Below are positions 1-13,800 of a DNA stretch of 64,000 nucleotides, in pieces. Positions within the stretch are counted from its first letter, which is position 1. The number at the start of each line of letters is the position of its first letter. The stretch spans positions 3,707,155 through 3,771,154 of the forward strand of contig OZ025277.1 of assembly GCA_964019165.1 (NCBI GenBank), written 5' to 3'. The DNA is from Mastigias papua (lineage: Eukaryota > Cnidaria > Scyphozoa > Rhizostomeae > Mastigiidae). Below the pieces are notes generated by a model. It was not told the DNA's origin and did no database searches. It worked only from the letters and a program-made list of their open reading frames with translations. Both the position numbers and the translations under genes were made by a program.

Positions 1-1056
1 CTCAAACCCAACATATTGAAGTTCAAAATTTGTTACATGCTTTTTTATTAATGTATCTTTTTATCATGATAAAGAGTTGTTTAGCGCCGAGCACTAAAAC
101 TTTGTTAGCTTTTCACAATTTCAATATTGAAAATATCTTGAGACACTATTAGTGAGAATATCCTAGCTCATAGAACATTACAGTGCTCATATAATACTAT
201 GCATACATAACACTCGGATACATAAATTAAGACAAGAAATCTATACAAATTAAACATAAGAGATAATGGGCTTGTGTGGATATTGGTATTTCAAATACGT
301 ATGTTGTTATCATCATTCTTCAGTGTCAGAAATCCAGTACTGAACTTCTCAACATTATGAGTAGTCAAAAGCTACTTTTTTATTAACCATTTTCTGATAA
401 AAGTACGTGTAATGTACTTCCTAGAATATCGATTAACCAAACAACAGTAAAATCCGCTTAGCAAGGCAGTCCGTAGTTGGCTATTTGGATTAGCATAATA
501 TCCAGTAAGCATAATGAAATTCAATCGAAAGGCAAAGCGACAGTCAAAATAGAAGAGAAAGTATCAGCATATTAGCTGATATGTTTTGTTCCGATATTTA
601 ACTCGGCGACATGGCATATCATACGAGTGAAGTAAGCATGGCAATTGTATTAATCCCTAAGATGAAGTACTCCCTGTTGTTCAAGTAATAAATTAGGGGT
701 TTCTTGATGAAAAGTGCAGATATTAAGCTGCGTGACACTTGAAAAAATTTTAGCAGAAGAAGATCTGATAGTCCCACAAAACCTATTTTGAGGAAGAGCG
801 TTTCATTTACAACGCTAAAAAACGCAACTTCAAGAAGATATGCAACAGTGAAATACCAAGAGAATAAAGGCCATATAATGTGTTATTAAGAACAAAATTA
901 TTGTTTTCGTGTGCAAGGGCATATGAGTTAATCTGAAAATATGAAATTAACTGCACCCAAATTTTCAGATTTAACAGCACTATTTCAAGGTCAAAGTACC
1001 GTATAGGATGGTAGAAAGATTATCAAATCACTTTACAACGGTGACTATCAAGATCA
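1..1056. other. AT-rich non-coding stretch, no feature recognised
   Basis: I see no ORF with protein-like composition, no splice-consistent exon chain and no obvious repeat here. The sequence is AT-rich and unstructured by eye. Confidence 0.5.
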
Positions 1057-1060
1057 TACA

Positions 1061-1245
1061 GTGATGATGATGATGATGATGATTAAAATGACTATACGAT
1101 GATTATGACAATGGTGATGACGATGACGATAGTGATGCCCATGATGATGAAGATTATCATAGTGATGATGATTATGATAATGATATTGATTTTAATGATC
1201 ATCATAATGATTATGATCATCATCATAACGATTATGATGATAAAT
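1061..1245. repeat. imperfect GAT trinucleotide microsatellite
   Basis: A pure GAT run at 1,061-1,083 decays into GAT/GAC/TAT-rich sequence up to about 1,245. ORFs through it encode only Ile/Met-type low-complexity runs, so they are not genes. Confidence 0.85.
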
Positions 1246-2746
1246 ACGATTATAATGTTAAAAGCTATATAATCGAAACTCTCCAAAAAGACTGAAGACC
1301 AAAGCTTGACTGTTAAAACAACTCCCAAAAAATAACGGAATTATTTGTAAGTAAACGTTTCTTCATAAGAACGTTTTTACAGAAACTTTCCTAGCTTTTT
1401 CATGATTTCAGTATTGGATCTCTCTTAAAAACTTTCTTGGTAAGACTGCCTGAGTTTCCGCAACACAATAGTGTTACACAGAAGAACAGGCACTACACAG
1501 GCATAGCACTCTACTACCTTGTTGCCAAAATGCAATCTAAGTAAAAGAGATGATTAATATGCGTCACTATTGGTACTTTAAAGTTACATTACTTACTAAC
1601 TTTCTTTTCTCGTACATCGTAGTCCAATACTGAACTTTCTTAACATTTTAAGAAGTCGAGTACTACTTTCTCATAAAACCACTTTCTTATAAAGAAAACG
1701 TGTAGTGGCATACCTTTGTGCTGAAAACAAATACACATTTATATTTTATAGGAAATTTTTTGTTCGAGTACCGCTTTCATATCAACCATTTTCTTATAAC
1801 ACCACGCGTAGTATTACTTCAGTTCACAGTGTACACGACGAACAACAGCCAAGTAGGACTGTTATTTCAGTACACACTACGGATGTCCTTTCTACCATGG
1901 CATAGTCAGTGGGCAGCAGAAGCAAGTATAGTTTTTAACAGACGGCGTTTAAGCTAGCTGCGCAAACTGGTTTAGGTTTCGTATTGTTCTCATTTCTGTT
2001 GTACGTATTCACAAAGCAGCTTTTAATTGAGTCAAAAGCAGTGACATTTCATGACGAGAAAGATAATATGTCTATCAGCATGGTCAATTGGTCAATAATT
2101 TATAAGCAATTTTTAATTATTATTAGACTCCTCTGTCTGAAGATAATTCTTCATTGCTTTACTGAACATAGAGTTGCGTGGTCCATAAAATTGTTTGAAG
2201 CAGGGCCTAATAACTGTGGTTTTGAACACTAACTTTACTGTTCCAACAAGTCTAAGAGTGCAGCGCCGGCGCTAAAATATATCAGGCTCGCAACCAAGGA
2301 TTTTTTAGGGTAGAGAACTAATCAGCAAAAAAGGCAAACTAAACACTGTCTAAAGATAACATATCTTGAAATCACATTTTTCAGATTTGAAACAAAAGAA
2401 ATCGTACGGGGAGTTTGAGGAGATCGTTACTGTCACGTGATACAAAGATTATAAGCAAGTCTACTTAGCATAAGTACAAGAAACAGTTTCAAAATTCTCC
2501 AAGGAAAAGGAAATTTTTACTATTCTGAGGAAAAGGAGAGGGGTATAGCCAAGTCCCGTGATAATTATGGTACACTTACTACTCATTGAACCAAATGCAT
2601 CTCTAGACCAAAATAATACATACACACACACAAACAAACAAACAGAGAGAGAGAGAAGGGGGCGAGAACATCAGTTCAGCCATGCTGAAATATGGCTAGT
2701 AAAGTATTTGGTCAAGAGCTATAACACTACCAAATTTAAATAAATA
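1246..2746. other. non-coding stretch, nothing recognised
   Basis: Short ORFs occur (for example 1,705-1,905 and 1,984-2,232), but they lack family resemblance, introns or codon bias. A small CA/AG-rich patch lies at 2,615-2,660. Confidence 0.45.
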
Positions 2747-2930
2747 TTGAAGATTATGATTATGACTATGATTATGATTATGATTATGATTATGATAATG
2801 AGGATGATGGTGATGATGATGGTGATGATGATTATTATTATTATTATCATTATGATGATGATGATGATGATGGCGATGATGGTGATGATGATGGTGGTGA
2901 TGATGATGGTGATGATGATGATGAAAGAGG
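2747..2930. repeat. compound GAT/ATTATG microsatellite
   Basis: Repeats of GATTAT followed by GATGAT/GGTGAT and a short ATT run. Translation gives poly-His, poly-Met or poly-Ile depending on frame, as expected for a trinucleotide repeat and not for a gene. Confidence 0.85.
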
Positions 2931-3960
2931 TCTTGAGAATTCCAATACTTGTCATGACATTGAAAATCAGTGGGGGAAGAATTAGTGGGTACTGCAGTTA
3001 AAAGAAATTGTACAAAGAACAATGGCATGAAGAATAGAGTTTGGTCTTAAAAAAATTTCCCAAGAGCTCCGCCTATACACGCTCTTTGATAGGAAAGTGG
3101 TTTCCGAGAAGGCAGTTCTCGGCTACCCAACAAGTAAATATAGTTCAACAATGAATTTTTGAGGCCTAAGAAAGTTGATAAGTTGATGCACACTTGAAAT
3201 TTAAATTTTAAAGCAAACTCATTATCTCTTTTGTTTCATTTTCAAAAGCTAGCTATGAAAACCAATGCATTTCAGTTTTATGTTTGTGTAGTGCCTATCT
3301 GTCTGTGCAACTCTGTAATGTTACACAAACTCGAATATTCTCGCGAAGAAAATCCTAACGAAAGTTTTAGAACTGGAATCATGAAAGGGTTAAGAAAGTT
3401 TCAGTACTCAACGAAAAAGACTTTGTTATAAAATAAAACAAAAGCGCAGCCATGGTGTCAGCTGCATTGCTATAATATAAAGTTCCCTTAATTTATCCCC
3501 TGGTTTTGCCATGAAGAAGTATGAATCTCAGCATGGGAATTTCTCAAGATTAGGGCCACAGTCAATGGGAAGCAGTCAAAATGCATTTAATTCATTCACC
3601 AATGCAAAATACCTCTGCAAAGTATGCAGTTAATTTACTCATCATTAGAGTGCCCCTGTTGGGTATACACCAATCCTAATAGTAAGAGAAATGAAGCGAC
3701 GTTTCTTAGCACAACGAAAAAGAAAAAGAATTAAATCCAAATAGACAAGATCACTCTCTTCCTACGGCTGGAGGAAATTATTAGATTCTATAAAAGGGCA
3801 AAGCTGCGTGGCTCAATCCCAAGCAAGAAAGCTTCAAACAATATCCTAAATGGTAAGCAGGCCTAAGCAAAGGACCATGTGTTACGATGTATAGGAGTGT
3901 TATCGTAATTTAGTTTTGCATATAGGAAATTATGGCAATGAATTGCTATTGAAAAAGTGC
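2931..3960. other. non-coding stretch, nothing recognised
   Basis: One ORF at 3,231-3,431 was inspected; it shows no recognisable domain and no splice context. I see no other structure. Confidence 0.4.
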
Positions 3961-4213
3961 AATGAATGAATGAATGAATCAATGAATAAATGAATGAATG
4001 AATGGATGAATGAATGAAGGGATAAATGAATGAATGAATGAATGAATGAATGGATAAATGAATGAATGAATGAATGAATGAATGAATTGATGAATGAATG
4101 AAGGGATAAATGAATGAATGGATAAATGAATGAATGAATGAATGAATGAATGAATGAATGAATGAATGAATGAATGAATGAACGAATGTATGAATGGATG
4201 AATGAATGAATGA
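3961..4213. repeat. GAAT tetranucleotide microsatellite
   Basis: About 60 copies of GAAT with scattered GGAT and AAAT interruptions. The minus-strand translation (Ser-Phe-Ile-His repeats) is an artefact of the repeat. It directly abuts the inverted-repeat element that starts at 4,253. Confidence 0.95.
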
Positions 4214-4252
4214 ATTAAACAGAATTGAATCCCATTTTGATATTGTAAATTT

Positions 4253-4671
4253 GGGGCCATCCAGAAAGTACGTACGCTTTGAGGGTCGGTGGGTGGGTAG
4301 GGTCAAAAGCGTACACACGTGTACATTGTAGGTGAGTTGGTAAAGGTCAAAGCATACGTACGATGGTGTGCTCTACTACCAAGCCGACCCATTGTTGTAA
4401 GCTGAGAGAAAAGCGGACAAAAAAGCACAAAATGAATATATTGCAACAAATACTTCAGAAAAAGTGAGAACTTGATGCATTTTGTGTTCATTTTGTGAAA
4501 AGCTGGTGCTACAAATGGGCAAAATTTTTCAAGGAATATATGAAAGAAAATTCTTACGCTCGTACAAGGGTGGGTGGGCTGGTCGAATCAAAAACGTACT
4601 CGCGCGTATAAGGTCGGTGGGTTGGTCAAATATGTGAGAATCTTGGGCTTACGTACTTTTCGAATGATCCG
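4253..4671. mobile_element. Harbinger-like MITE with GTACGTAMGC terminal inverted repeats
   Basis: The left end begins GGGGCCATCC and carries AAAGTACGTACGC; the right end, read on the minus strand, carries GGATCATTCG and AAAGTACGTAAGC. Internal GTGGGT and GTACGT-rich patches resemble the element at 55,801-56,534, so both probably belong to one family. No transposase is encoded, so it is non-autonomous. The flanking triplets (TTT and TTG) are not a clean duplication, so the exact ends are uncertain. Confidence 0.6.
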
Positions 4672-6110
4672 TTGTATAAAGCTACATTGGAGGAGCCTTG
4701 TTGCTACTATTCGGGCAATCATTTCTGTGTCTGGGCCACAACAGACAGCATCTCAAAAGTGGGCCTATCAAACAATTGTATCGGAAAATTCCACTCAATA
4801 AACGAAAATAAACCACGACTTATTTTCGATGAAATATATAGCAAGGATAATCATCACTTTCCAGTGATCACTTGCCTTCATAGCAGAATTCAGTATGACT
4901 CTTAAAGACTTCGTTTACATTGTATCGATCGTCTTATGATACGCTAAAAAATGTATCGGAAAGCTTCCCGTTTCAATACACCCAAGTAGACCGATGCAAA
5001 ACTTATTCAGCCAACCGATAAGGCTTTTGCACCTGCTACAAAAGCAGGGCACTGTTGTACCTGTACTGTTTCGTTACAGTGCAAACGCAACTGCTTGGAA
5101 CAGCTTTTGTAGCGGATCATAGAGTGATCTGTTAGTGTAATGCTGCTCAAAAGTTAGATGAGTTGTCTGCTTCTATTGGGAAAAAGCGAACAACTTTGAT
5201 ATTTTTCCATTGGGTATTCCCTTCAACAAAATTTTGGCCTTATTCAATTTGAATTCTTTGCATAGCAAAAGTAAATTTCACTATTGCTCGAAAAAGTAGG
5301 AACGATAGTGAAGATTTTTAGTACCAACAGACTATTCAAAAGCAAATTTCAAAAACACGATCTTCAATGAATAGGTGTAGCAAGAGGCAATCTATGATGA
5401 TAACATTTAACGTACTTGAGGAAGAAGTAACCGGAAAGCAGAAAAAAGACAGAACTACTTTTGGGAAAAACCAATCTACGAAGGAAGGTGAAGAATTGAC
5501 AACATTAGCACGAGTAGCGTCGATGACACCTTATGAATCCAAAGCATTATGTTGAGATATCGCATATTTTTCAATTTAAGCTCGTCTCAAGACATAGCGT
5601 TACGCATACGCTCTGGGTCTGTTTCACTTTCGAATAACCGTCTGCTTACAAATATCAGAATTTAATGATTTTCAACAGGTTTTCTGACATACACTGTTCG
5701 AATCGAACATCTCAACAGCGTCGTTCTAATTTAATATTAAAATTAAGTTAGCTAAATCCTGTCGCTAAAGACTTATCTCAGAAAAGCTGCTTATCATAGA
5801 ACTTGACGCTGCAAAGAAATTGAAGATCTGCTTTTAGGTGAAAAATTGCTCTGCATACTAGAGTATTACGAGGATGAATTAAAGTTCGCTAGTAATACTA
5901 ATAAAACAAACCAATTTTCTTTCCTAATGATATCATCTATTGTCAGGTGAAGCTTGGTAAACCTGAGCTTTGGATTTTCACACTAACGTGACACTTCAAA
6001 ACAATGAAAAACAGACAGCATACGAGAGAGCGAAGGAGCGAGAAAGTAAACATCGAGAATAGTGCTTTCAAGAAACATTAGGTCCTCACATAGCAGCTAA
6101 AAACAACATA
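4672..6110. other. non-coding stretch, nothing recognised
   Basis: AT-rich single-copy-looking DNA. The ORF at 5,367-5,555 is hydrophilic and resembles no known domain. Confidence 0.4.
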
Positions 6111-6283
<173 letters not shown>

Positions 6284-6366
6284 GGGTATTACATATGAGG
6301 ATCGCACAAAGCGTGAAACTCTGAGTTGTGTTTTTATGGATTTACCCGACTTCTAATGCTTTATTT

Positions 6367-6499
<133 letters not shown>

Positions 6500-6529
6500 C
6501 TCAAGATGTATTATACCAAAAGCAGTAGA

Positions 6530-6720
6530 TATTATAGGCAAGAAAAATGAAACATCACAGAGAAAAATTAATTTTCAATTGGCAGAACCGGTTTCACCCA
6601 TTCAATTGGAATCTTCAGCTAGAACTATTTTCATAGTTGAAGATTCCACTTGAATGGATGAAACCGGTTCTGAAAAATGAAAATTAGTTCTGTGATTTTT
6701 GTTGCCTATACATAATATAC
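6530..6720. mobile_element. foldback element (long hairpin) beside TA tracts
   Basis: Arms at about 6,530-6,617 and 6,638-6,716 are near-complementary. They share the GAACCGGTTTCA block, the CATTCAATTGGAATCTTCA-type block at the inner end, and a TATAGGCAA-type block at the outer end. The loop is about 20 bases. There is no coding capacity. It is bounded by TA repeats on both sides (up to 6,495 and 6,719-6,736), which suggests a TA-targeting MITE inserted into a microsatellite. Confidence 0.7.
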
Positions 6721-6736
6721 ATATATATATATATAG

Positions 6737-8112
6737 TCAGAACGAGAAACCGAAACTCGATTTAGCAGCTATAATTCTGACTTATTAAACACCAATTAAA
6801 GTTCCAACAAATCCTCACATACTAATCAAGAAGGATATTGATGGTTGCAGAATGTGATAAGGAACGATAACCTTTTATGAAGTATCATTGATTAGTATAT
6901 CAACACGGATCAAGTAAAATTATCATTACTGATAGTAAGTTTAATATCAGTACTATCAGTATAATTGTAAATATACATATGAGTTTCTTATTTTGAAGGT
7001 TAATTTTTTACAACAGTACTTTTCAGCCAATAATCAAGTAGTATTTACCGAGAATATATCATCAAAATCAAACTTTGATATTCATTTCATCTTTAACTTT
7101 AAGTTTATATTTATTTCGTAAGGAGGATTGCCCTCGAGCCTAGAGACTTGTTTTTGAAAAACAAATGGTTAACAAGTAACTAAATTTTATTTCTTGTTGT
7201 GGTTTAAACCAAACAAACTAAGTATAGAATAGAAAAGCGTATAAAGTCGATGAAGTCTACAAAATCAAAAAGCCAAGATGACTACATTTTAGTATAAAAT
7301 CACAAATCATACCTTGCTGCAGATAGTTAAGAGCTTTAAATTGTAGACTGTGAAAAGCTACTACGGTTTTGCTTCCTTTCGGCTCTGCCAGTGTTCACAC
7401 CATCCAGCTTGTATTGATTGGGAAAAATCCTCAAGTAGTTGAATGGCTTTGCACTCCAAACTGTCTTCACAAAAGTTGCTCCCTACCTGTGATGGAAATT
7501 CAAGATAAAAGACCTATGGAAAATTCATGAGTTGGAATAAATGTCTGTGAAAAATTTCAGCTGAAAATGCAGAGCTTCCAACAGATGGATATGAGTCATT
7601 AAGCGCAAGGGGGTTGCTCTCACTCAAGAACGCACGGGGGTCAACAATCAAACTCAAATAATCAGGTAGACTAATGAAAATATCTCTTGCATATCATTGG
7701 GTTTAGTTATTTGTTTTAACAATGCCCTAGAAGTTTGCATTTATCACGTATTATCTGTTTCATGTACTAGTCTTAAGATGTGCTTTTCGGTACCTCATTG
7801 TATATTTGAGTATTCATTTAATTAACTCTCTTGCTTATACTGGAATTTTTCAGAATGGTTTCAGTTTTGTTTATCAAATACAGCTCATTTAGTAATATTT
7901 GTTGACTACAGTTCAATTAACTATATTCATCCAATTAAAACATTTTTCTTAATCAGTACTTAATTTCATATAGTCAAGTAACAGTATAAATCAATGTAAC
8001 AAGAAGAATCTTGAAAGACATACAAATGAATTTGGTCATTTCCTGCCTTGCAATTGTAATTTATCTTATGTTGTACTAGTAGATCGTAGAGAGGGACACT
8101 TACGCGTCCATA
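6737..8112. other. non-coding stretch, nothing recognised
   Basis: AT-rich DNA without convincing ORFs, exon chains or repeats visible by eye. Confidence 0.4.
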
Positions 8113-8188
8113 GATAATATTTTTTCGCACTTTTGAGTTGTAAAACAGTATCAGAAAAGAGATCTTATCAAATTTGAATGTTATCTTG
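8113..8188 (+). repeat. dispersed direct repeat, copy 1
   Basis: About 75 bases, including TTTTTCGCACTTTTGAGTTG and GATCTTATCAAATTTGAATG, recur at 8,941-9,017 in the same orientation with small indels. They are probably two fragments of one repeat family; no class can be assigned. Confidence 0.7.
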
Positions 8189-8940
8189 GGCTATTCGTCC
8201 TACCCAGTTACGTTCGTAGCCTCTCCTATACTATCGATAACCTCTTTGCACAGCGAATGACTTTCAAGAAATCGATTTAGAGAAATTTTATCTTTGTTGT
8301 AGACTCTACATTGCAGAGCAGGGATCAACTAACCTCTGACCCGCGGGTCAGATGCGCTCCAGGACGGCTTCATGCCAAAACCAGCCAAAGGTATTTGATT
8401 TTATCGTTCATTTTGTGGCTAATTAATGATGCGTACAATGTTTCTTCTGTGTTCCTGTTGGCTCCAGTTTTTCGTAGTCAACCTTTCGTCCTATCATTGC
8501 ATCCTTTTCTTTTTGGCTTTACACCTTTGTCGCGTAGCTTTCTTCTGACTTGCGAGTATTGAGCAGAACGATTAGCCAGCCCGTTGTAAAAAGGTTTGGT
8601 GATCCTTGCAGACCATAGTGGACAAACCTTGATTGGCTGATAGTGCGATTCAGAGCATTCCCCACATGAGGATCGCACTAACACTTTAAGACTAACATTT
8701 CATTATGTTGTATTGAGGTAGGGAAAATACTCGCAAGGCTAACCAATGGGATTTGGAGTTTCCAGCCTTAGGAATAAAATTATCATCCAGATATCAATGG
8801 TCAATTTGATCACAACACCATTTTCTTTTCTAATTGCCAATATAATCGATCAGAAGTGAGCATTTACTCATTCTGCGAGGCCAGATGAGTAGCAGAATAT
8901 ATTATAGAAGGCCAGGTCAAACGGTTGAGCTCGATGCGAC
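8189..8940. other. non-coding stretch between direct repeats
   Basis: ORFs here (8,311-8,562 plus, 8,478-8,684 minus) show no recognisable domain. A short inverted pair, CTTGCGAGTATT near 8,551 and its complement near 8,726, hints at an old foldback element. Confidence 0.35.
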
Positions 8941-9017
8941 ATAATCTTTTTCGCACTTTTGAGTTGTAATGCATCAGAAAAGAGATTATGATCTTATCAA
9001 ATTTGAATGTTACCTTG
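8941..9017 (+). repeat. dispersed direct repeat, copy 2
   Basis: Second copy of the block at 8,113-8,188, with a short insertion between AAGAGAT and GATCTTATC. Confidence 0.7.
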
Positions 9018-9227
9018 AATGTATATTTGGTGTACGTGAGCAAAAACCACAGATTCAGTATAACAGGAATATAGGTTTAGTCCGTGCATACGTTATAAAA
9101 TATGCTTAAGCTCAGTCAAGCTTCCAGGGGCCAGTTAGAATCCAACAGAGTGATGGTGTGGCTCATACGGGATTTGCGATGCCATGGTTAGATGTGTGTG
9201 CTTGCGCTTGTGCATATATATACATAT

Positions 9228-10344
<1,117 letters not shown>

Positions 10345-10348
10345 CGTT

Positions 10349-10580
10349 GGTGCTGTTTTGAATTAGGGCTGCCATTTTTTCCGTCCAACAGAATTTGTGT
10401 GCTATTCTGCGAGCTTTCAGACATGAGTATTTTGCGAATAACAAAAACAAGTCTTGTAATATGAAGTAAAGTTTCAAGATACAAAAGGAAGTTTTTGAAA
10501 CATCCAAACTTTCGCACAATAATTTTCATTAGACAGATCTGTTGGACGGACAAAATGTTACCCTAATTCAAAACAGCGCC
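10349..10580. mobile_element. MITE with about 45-bp terminal inverted repeats, inserted next to a LINE fragment
   Basis: The left end reads GGTGCTGTTTTGAATTAGGG and the right end (minus strand) GGCGCTGTTTTGAATTAGGG; both continue to a shared TCCGTCCAACAGA block. CGTT occurs immediately outside each end (10,345-10,348 and 10,581-10,584), consistent with a 4-bp target duplication. The element is 232 bp and encodes nothing. The minus-strand reverse transcriptase fragment ends exactly at its right edge. Confidence 0.7.
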
Positions 10581-10581
10581 C

Positions 10582-10866
10582 GTTGGCCAAAACTTAGTTT
10601 CTTATCGATATTAGCTCCTAGCAATTTCACTTTTGCACTAACACGTGATTTTGCCATTAGTTAGAGTGTTGTCGTTTATACAGCTGCATGAATATAACAG
10701 AAGGCTGATAAGGAACAGATCATTACTGAAGATACTACAAAGCAAGGGACCCAGGACTGACCCTTGTGGCACGCCAATATTTTATTTCCTTGTATGAACT
10801 GTAATGCAATGCTACCTCAACGTGCTGTAAACCTCTTTTTACGACCATTTAGACAAATGTAGACTA
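10582..10866 (-). pseudogene. LINE (non-LTR retrotransposon) reverse transcriptase fragment
   Basis: The minus-strand translation, with frame changes, contains LNGRKKRF, then GVPQGSVLGPLL, then NDLF, then DNTLTNG, then VKLLGANIDKKLSF. In this order they match the reverse transcriptase of CR1/L2/Jockey-type LINEs: the region before the GVPQGS motif, the motif itself, a decayed active-site block and the LLG...LSF block. Frame breaks and small size mark it as dead. It ends where the neighbouring MITE begins, so its 3' part may have been displaced or lost. Confidence 0.75.
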
Positions 10867-13800
10867 CTTCTAGGCTTTTCCTTTCAATTCCGCACGCAGC
10901 CTATTTCGCGGTCAATTAATTGTGCGGTAGGCAATCATTAGCTTTGAGAGGCCCATTAGATCAGCACCCACAATCACCTTTTCCAATTTCCAACAACCAT
11001 TTGCAAACCGTGCTGTAAAATGGAATTTTTGGAACTCTGGTCATAAATTGCACAAAATATTATTCATTCTCATGAAGTAATATTCTATAGGCCGATATGC
11101 TGCAAATCAAATTTGACAGGAGGTATTGCTGCTTCTCTGATGGCTTGGATACTTTTATGATTGGCATACCTTGGAACAACATGTCAACTCTACTATTGAG
11201 CGAATCCTGAACGTTGCTCTCGTCAAAAGTAGCATTCTTCCGCAAAGAGTGAGTAACATTCACAAGTTACTATCTCATAAGCGTTTTCAATTCTTCCCGT
11301 TTTGGTTGGTGAGGCTATTACGAAACTCGAACTTCGTTACGGACGGACAATCGATACTTTGAAGCTCTATAAGAACAGAACTAAAACTCATCTTAAATCG
11401 AGTTTTTTCTCTATTATTCTTCTTGGCTAGGGCTACAGAAAAACTTACTTTTTGACTTTTATATGTAAAAGACGAACATTAACAAATAACAAAAGGTCCG
11501 TTACGGACGGAAATAGATAGAATTCAACATTCAAAAGTTTTGAACTAAAAAATAAATCCTAACAGCAGTGTTCATACCAAAGAGTAGCATTTTTGTTGAG
11601 CTTCATTTTCATTTAATTCCGTTTTTATCATCGTTTTCATTAAGCTCCGTTTTTGGGGCGGACTAATGTGAACGCAAAGCTAAAAACGCAGCATAACAGA
11701 TCCATTTTTGTCCAAAAACGGAATAGTGTGAATGGAGCTAAAGTTAATCTCTACGGCTTCTGTCACAAGAGAAGGTTCAAAAATTCTTTTCATAACTAAA
11801 ATTAGAACAAATCAAACTGCTTGATCGCCATATACGCAAAAATTGTCACTTACCATTAAGAAACACAACATCTAGGCTGGACTAGATCGAATGAATGATA
11901 GCAACTCCGGCTTTCTTGTTGCTTGCAATCCTTCTTTAGGTTTTCACTGGAACATTGAAATAGCACCATATAAGAAACCCTGCATAGTATCTTTGGAAGC
12001 CTCGTCGGCAATATTCAGACAGAACAAACCCAAAATAAATGGAAAACGCGGACTCTCCGAACTACAGAAAATTACCGAAAAATATCTTTGACATGCAAAA
12101 AATATGGTTTCCCTTGTGTAAGGGTGTATGTAACAATACTCCCAATAGGAACTTGGTGACATCTGTGATATGAGAAAAACGATAAATTTTTGATGCCCTT
12201 ATCCCTCTTGGATGAAAGCTGTCGCCTAAACAAGCAAGAGAATTCCTCAAACTAAGTAGTTCTACGGCTGGTTAATGAGCTTTTGGTAAGAGTAAATCCA
12301 ACCAGTTGTGAAATAGCGCATATTTAAAAACGAAGAGAGAAAGGCTGTATTTAAGACTATCAACCAGCTCTCATAAAAGCTTGCATTCGATTTAAAATTC
12401 ATTTACGAAAGGGTTTTTGTTTAATCTTCTTAGTGATATACGGCTTTTTTAAAAGAAACTTTTTTCTCCAAGTACTGAAACTTTACTAGCTGTTTCAGGA
12501 TTTCGGTACTGAAACTCCTTGGCAATTTCGTAGCTAGAGTATTTGGATTTTTCAACACTGCAGTATTGCATAGATAGAAAGGCACTAAACAAACGTAACA
12601 TTGAAGTACTTAGACTGTCATAGGAAACCTATGCAACTTGACCACAAAAAACGATGGGCCTAGCGTGAAAATTGAATTATAACTTTCTCAAATCTCAGAA
12701 TTCCAGAAACCACTTTCCCGTAAAAACATGTAATATTTAAAGCTGTGACTGCTTTACACGGGGAGAGGGGGGTGAAAGTTCATTGCAGAATACAAAAGGT
12801 GCAAAGTGTCCCAAGACTTTAGCGACATTTGTAGGTATGATTTCCTGCCACTCCACAAAAGCAAGGTAGTACAATCTATACATACATTACATACATACAT
12901 TATCTATTTGATAAGATGGTTAAATTACTGTGTCAGCTGAAGCTGATGTGGACCTGCTACTACTCTAAACGTTCAAAGAAATATAAATATGATGTTTAAC
13001 ATATGACTTCCAGTCATGGCCAAAAGGATTTATAAAGGCAATTTACTTTAACTAGTCTTTAATCAAATTAAAGGTATATAGATATATATTCTACTTTTGG
13101 TAAATCAATATCATTTGTAAAATGAAGTTTGAACTATGCCACTAAAGAACCTAGTAACTAATCTAGATACACGACTTGCAACAAGCGAGGATTGATTATA
13201 ACTGGATATTGCTCAAGAAACGAAATCATTATTCCCTTTCCTTTCACCCCATATTAATTTATTCCTCAATTTTGAAACTAATTCTAAAAATAAAAAGTGG
13301 TATTGGTGGTGGATACTTGGCTACTTACAGGGGAGGTAAGCAGATGCCAGGAACTCGGGCTAAAGCTCATAAGAAAAGCCTTAATGACCACATCTTAAAA
13401 ATTACATTGCATCCTATTTAGATACCTTCATCTTCTTTCTTGCCTTCTTCATCCTCACTGTCCTGCATCTCAAAATGTTTCAGTGGAACTGCCACTAAGT
13501 GGAAGAAATGACAATCTCAATGAACTGGATAGATAGATCACCTTTGTCTCATTACTTTTTCAAGTTCTAAAAATTGGATAATAAATGCTACAATAGCTTG
13601 AAATCTAACCTGAAGTGATTTTTTCATGAAACATAGGATAAGAAAACTTGTGGGTTGAAAATATTAAACAATAAGAAACAGCCAGGTTAGCTTGACTCAT
13701 ATTTATATGTTTCTTAAAAAGTGCAAACTGAATTAAATGATGCCAGAACAAACTCAGATCCAAGGTTGGTGGGAGGCCATGGCCCTCCCAAATGGCAATA

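Noticed and set aside
2696..3028. Poly-histidine ORF
   Set aside because: Reading of a GAT-type repeat; no family match and no splice context.
3863..4318. 151-codon minus-strand ORF rich in Ser-Phe-Ile-His
   Set aside because: Entirely due to the GAAT microsatellite; the flanks have no exon signals.
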